NCBI GenBank assembly: GCA_021647685.1
Contig: JAKIUH010000144.1
Coordinates: 1-9,879, forward strand
Direction of reading: 5' to 3'
Source: Bacteroidales bacterium
GTDB taxonomy: Bacteria; Bacteroidota; Bacteroidia; Bacteroidales; NBLH01
Length of the DNA: 9,879 nt
The position numbers and the translations under genes were made by a program. Shown in pieces: positions 7,775 to 9,879 of this stretch (positions within the stretch are counted from its first letter, which is position 1; each line of letters starts with the position of its first letter). The notes under the pieces were generated by a model. That model had not been told where the DNA came from, searched no databases, and saw nothing but the letters and a program-made list of their open reading frames with translations.

Positions 7775-7783
7775 AAATGACAA
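7767..7783. promoter_or_regulatory. Palindrome over the -33 element, possible operator
   Basis: TTGTCA (7767-7772) and TGACAA (7778-7783) are perfect inverted arms around AAAAA. The half-sites TTGTC/GACAA resemble those of CRP/FNR-family regulators, including nitric-oxide-responsive ones, but the seven-base gap between the five-base half-sites is wider than the usual four to six. It covers the proposed -33 element of the nrf-unit promoter, so a bound protein could block or recruit polymerase. It could also simply form a hairpin. Confidence 0.4.
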
Positions 7784-7792
7784 TAATCATGT

Positions 7793-7806
7793 TTGATATA
7801 TATCAA
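7793..7806. promoter_or_regulatory. FNR-type box upstream of the nrf unit
   Basis: TTGAT-ATAT-ATCAA is an exact match to the FNR consensus TTGATnnnnATCAA and a perfect 14-base palindrome. Its centre (7799.5) is roughly 55-60 bases upstream of the predicted start of the barrel-nrfHA transcript, close to the -61.5 placement of class I CRP/FNR activators. It is about 185 bases before the likely AOR transcript start, too far for simple activation there. Nitrite reductase genes are classic targets of this regulator family, so the site supports anaerobic or nitrogen-oxide control of the nrf unit. The regulator gene is not in this window. Confidence 0.75.
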
Positions 7807-7840
7807 TAGAAAAACTGCTGTTTTAGACGGATAAACTTCA

Positions 7841-7855
7841 TTAGAATTATTCTAA
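7841..7855. promoter_or_regulatory. Odd-centred palindrome in the divergent region
   Basis: TTAGAAT (7841-7847) and ATTCTAA (7849-7855) are perfect inverted arms around a single T. It lies near the middle of the divergent region, between the FNR-type box and the palindrome next to the AOR promoter. No regulator family is recognised. In such AT-rich sequence a match of this size could be chance. Confidence 0.25.
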
Positions 7856-7925
7856 ATAAGATTTTTGTAAGCTACGAATAAACTATTGAGTAGTAATGTG
7901 TTGTAGTTAAAACACTGATTTTAAA

Positions 7926-7953
7926 GTCGATATGTAAATATTTACATATTGAC
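7926..7953. promoter_or_regulatory. Long palindrome at the AOR promoter, candidate operator
   Basis: The central 20 bases (7930-7949), arms ATATGTAAAT and ATTTACATAT, form a perfect palindrome. After one mismatched pair (7929/7950) the symmetry resumes with GTC (7926-7928) and GAC (7951-7953), giving 28 bases with 13 of 14 pairs matched. The right arm overlaps the TTG of the proposed AOR -33 element, a position typical of repressor binding. The symmetry is too long for easy chance, even in AT-rich DNA. The sequence is not a canonical FNR box and I do not assign a regulator family. Confidence 0.6.
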
Positions 7954-7979
7954 ATTTATTTTTATATTGTTTAACTTGT
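7949..7979 (+). promoter_or_regulatory. Tentative AOR promoter
   Basis: TTG (7949-7951), a 20-base spacer and TAACTTGT (7972-7979) approximate the Bacteroidetes -33/-7 pair. The -7 box departs from TAnnTTTG at its last two positions. It would start the transcript near 7985, about 20-25 bases before the AOR ATG. The overlap with the long palindrome supports a regulatory role for this spot more than the -7 match itself does. Confidence 0.35.
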
Positions 7980-8008
7980 ATGCATTATTCATTTAAATCA
8001 ATTGACTT

Positions 8009-9814
8009 ATGGCATACATGGGAAAAATTCTTAGAGTAAATCTAAGTGACAAATCGATTAAAAAGGAAGATTTTCCGAAGGAACTTGCAAAACAATATCT
8101 TGGCGGTCGTGGTTTGGCATCCAAAATTTTCTTTGATGAAGTAGATCCAAAAGTAGATCCGCTTTCACCGGAAAATAAATTGATTTTTGCAACCGGACCA
8201 TTAAGTCTAACCAATGCGCCAACAGGAGGTAGATATATGGTAATTACCAAAGGTCCTTTAACCGGAGGTATTGCTTCGAGCAATTCAGGTGGTTTTTTTG
8301 GTGCTAAGTTTAAAGCCACCGGATACGATATGATAATTTTTGAAGGAAAAGCCGATAAACCAACTTATCTTTTTATTGATGACCAAACAGTTGAGTTAAG
8401 AGATGCATCTCATGTTTGGGGAAAAGGAACAGAAGATACTACCGATATTTTAGTGGCAGAATCAGGACATAAAAAAGCAAATGTTGCATGTATAGGTCCT
8501 GCCGGTGAGAATTTAGTAATGTTTGCAGCAATTATTAATGAAAAAACTCGTGCAGCCGGACGTACAGGGGTTGGTGCTGTAATGGGCAGTAAATTACTCA
8601 AAGCTGTAGTTGTTGCCAGTGGTAAATTTAAAACACCGCTAGACGCACCCGAAGAATTTAAAGCAGCCGTAAAAGCAAATATAAAAACCATTCGTGAAAA
8701 TGGGGTAACGGGCGAAGGCTTGCCGGCACTTGGAACCAAAGTTTTAGACAATATAATTAATGAACTCGGAGGTTATCCAACACGAAACTTTCAGGAATCG
8801 GTTTTTGAAGGAGTAGATGAAATGTCCGGGGAGGCATTGGTTGAAAAAGGTTATTTGATTAAAAATGTTGCCTGCTATGCCTGTCCTATTGCTTGCGGAC
8901 GTAAAGTTACTTTACCTGATGGTGCAGAAGGCGAAGGACCTGAATACGAAACAGGCTGGGCATACGGACCTCATTGCGGGGTAAACGATTTAATTTCCAT
9001 TACCCGTGCAGGATTTATGTGTAATAATCTGGGTATGGATACCATTTCGGCAGGTGTTACCGTAGGTACCGCTATGGAATTATACGAGCGCGGAATTATT
9101 AAAAAAGAAGAACTGGGACCCGGTCCCGAACTAAAATTCGGAAGTGCTGAGGCAATTATATATTATACCAAGCTTATGGCTTACCGTCAAGGTATTGGCG
9201 ATAAATTGGCAATGGGTTCCTACCGGATGGCAGAAAGTTACGGACATCCTGAATATTCAATGACTGTTAAAAAACAAGAAATACCGGCTTACGACCCGCG
9301 TGCCGTTCAAGGACAAGGTTTGGCTTATGCTACCAATAACAGAGGAGCCGATCATACCCGTGCATATTTGATTTCACCCGAAGTACTGGGTATTCCTGAA
9401 AAACTTGACCCGCAACAAAACGAAGGTAAAGCAAAACATGTTATTGATTCGCAAGAACTTACAGCAATTGTTGATTCTGCAGGACTTTGTGTTTTTACAG
9501 AGTTTGCATTAAGTCCCGAAGATTATTTAACCATGTTAAACAATGCAACAGGATTCGGTTGGACACTTGAAGAAATGATGAAAGCAGGCGAACGTATTTG
9601 GAATTTGGAACGTGAATTTAATTTACGTGCAGGAATTGAAACAAGCCTGGATACTTTACCTAAACGATTGTTGGAAGATAAAATACCGGCAGGACCAAGT
9701 GCAGGAAATACCAACAGGCTTTCGTCTATGCTTGGTGATTATTATAAAGAACGCGGTTGGACAAAAGATGGAAAACCAACCCAAGAAAAATTAAAAGAAC
9801 TGGGAATTATTTAA
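8009..9814 (+). CDS. aor: Aldehyde:ferredoxin oxidoreductase, tungsten-bispterin family
   Basis: A complete 601-residue AOR-family enzyme with no signal peptide, so cytoplasmic. The family oxidises aldehydes to carboxylates with a tungsten (rarely molybdenum) bispterin and one [4Fe-4S] cluster, passing two electrons to ferredoxin; the reaction can run in reverse. The N-terminal domain opens with MGKILRVNLSD and has RGLASK and the ATGPLS...GGRYMV stretch. Cluster cysteines are C289-x2-C292-x3-C296 and Cys494, nearly the same numbering as in Pyrococcus furiosus AOR (288, 291, 295, 494). Pterin-loop motifs NLGMD (340-344) and DSAGLC (489-494) are intact. Glu314 in PEYE and His449 in GADHTRAY likely match the catalytic Glu313 and His448. 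The start at 8009 leaves a normal short N-terminus; Met4 is an alternative. The gene stands alone, with a terminator soon after its stop, is divergent from the porin-nrfHA unit, and has no partner subunit or cofactor gene beside it. The aldehyde substrate cannot be read from sequence. Confidence 0.95.
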   Translation: MAYMGKILRVNLSDKSIKKEDFPKELAKQYLGGRGLASKIFFDEVDPKVDPLSPENKLIFATGPLSLTNAPTGGRYMVITKGPLTGGIASSNSGGFFGAKFKATGYDMIIFEGKADKPTYLFIDDQTVELRDASHVWGKGTEDTTDILVAESGHKKANVACIGPAGENLVMFAAIINEKTRAAGRTGVGAVMGSKLLKAVVVASGKFKTPLDAPEEFKAAVKANIKTIRENGVTGEGLPALGTKVLDNIINELGGYPTRNFQESVFEGVDEMSGEALVEKGYLIKNVACYACPIACGRKVTLPDGAEGEGPEYETGWAYGPHCGVNDLISITRAGFMCNNLGMDTISAGVTVGTAMELYERGIIKKEELGPGPELKFGSAEAIIYYTKLMAYRQGIGDKLAMGSYRMAESYGHPEYSMTVKKQEIPAYDPRAVQGQGLAYATNNRGADHTRAYLISPEVLGIPEKLDPQQNEGKAKHVIDSQELTAIVDSAGLCVFTEFALSPEDYLTMLNNATGFGWTLEEMMKAGERIWNLEREFNLRAGIETSLDTLPKRLLEDKIPAGPSAGNTNRLSSMLGDYYKERGWTKDGKPTQEKLKELGII

Positions 9815-9837
9815 TTTTCAATGCTTTTTTGTAACTT

Positions 9838-9875
9838 TACGGCAAAGAAATGAATTTCTTTGCCGTATTTTTTTT
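9838..9875 (+). terminator. Intrinsic terminator after the AOR gene
   Basis: A perfect 13-bp stem (9838-9850 with 9855-9867; GC part ACGGC/GCCGT) closes a TGAA loop and is followed by eight Ts (9868-9875). It begins 24 bases after the AOR stop, with no other gene between, which makes the AOR transcript monocistronic. Confidence 0.94.
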
Positions 9876-9879
9876 AAAA

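Noticed and set aside
8410..8751. Antisense frames within the AOR gene, also at 7993-8319 and 9523-9714, and a plus-strand frame at 9612-9794
   Set aside because: All overlap a complete AOR with intact motifs and encode low-complexity or unrecognisable peptides.

Overview
The window looks like a chromosomal segment of an anaerobic or facultative member of the Bacteroidetes, probably the order Bacteroidales or a relative. The evidence is the low GC content, the lack of clear Shine-Dalgarno sequences, promoter elements of the Bacteroidetes type (TAnnTTTG at -7), the single-chain PurL, and an exported protein whose predicted mature N-terminus is Gln. The genus cannot be read from the sequence.

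Layout. Positions 1-447 hold no convincing gene, but contain several hairpins and inverted repeats that look like degenerate intergenic repeats, then a good promoter. Positions 448-4119 (+) encode full-length PurL, the FGAM synthase of purine synthesis. A bidirectional intrinsic terminator (about 4145-4174) separates it from a convergent three-gene unit on the minus strand. Read in its own direction, that unit is an outer-membrane beta-barrel protein of the alginate-export type (7694-6387), NrfH (6305-5724) and NrfA (5717-4206). A 314-bp divergent intergenic region (7695-8008) follows. It carries a perfect FNR-type box and three other palindromes. Positions 8009-9814 (+) encode a tungsten-type aldehyde:ferredoxin oxidoreductase (AOR), closed by a strong terminator at 9838-9875.

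How the genes may work together. NrfH should take electrons from menaquinol and pass them to the pentaheme nitrite reductase NrfA, giving respiratory reduction of nitrite to ammonium in the periplasm. The barrel protein in the same unit may let a small solute through the outer membrane. The divergent AOR would oxidise aldehydes in the cytoplasm and yield reduced ferredoxin. The shared control region suggests, but does not prove, that the two arms belong to one anaerobic response. PurL is housekeeping and appears unrelated.

I found no mobile element, CRISPR array, tRNA or rRNA, and no clearly new enzyme system. The most interesting part is the dense regulatory region between the nrf unit and the AOR gene.
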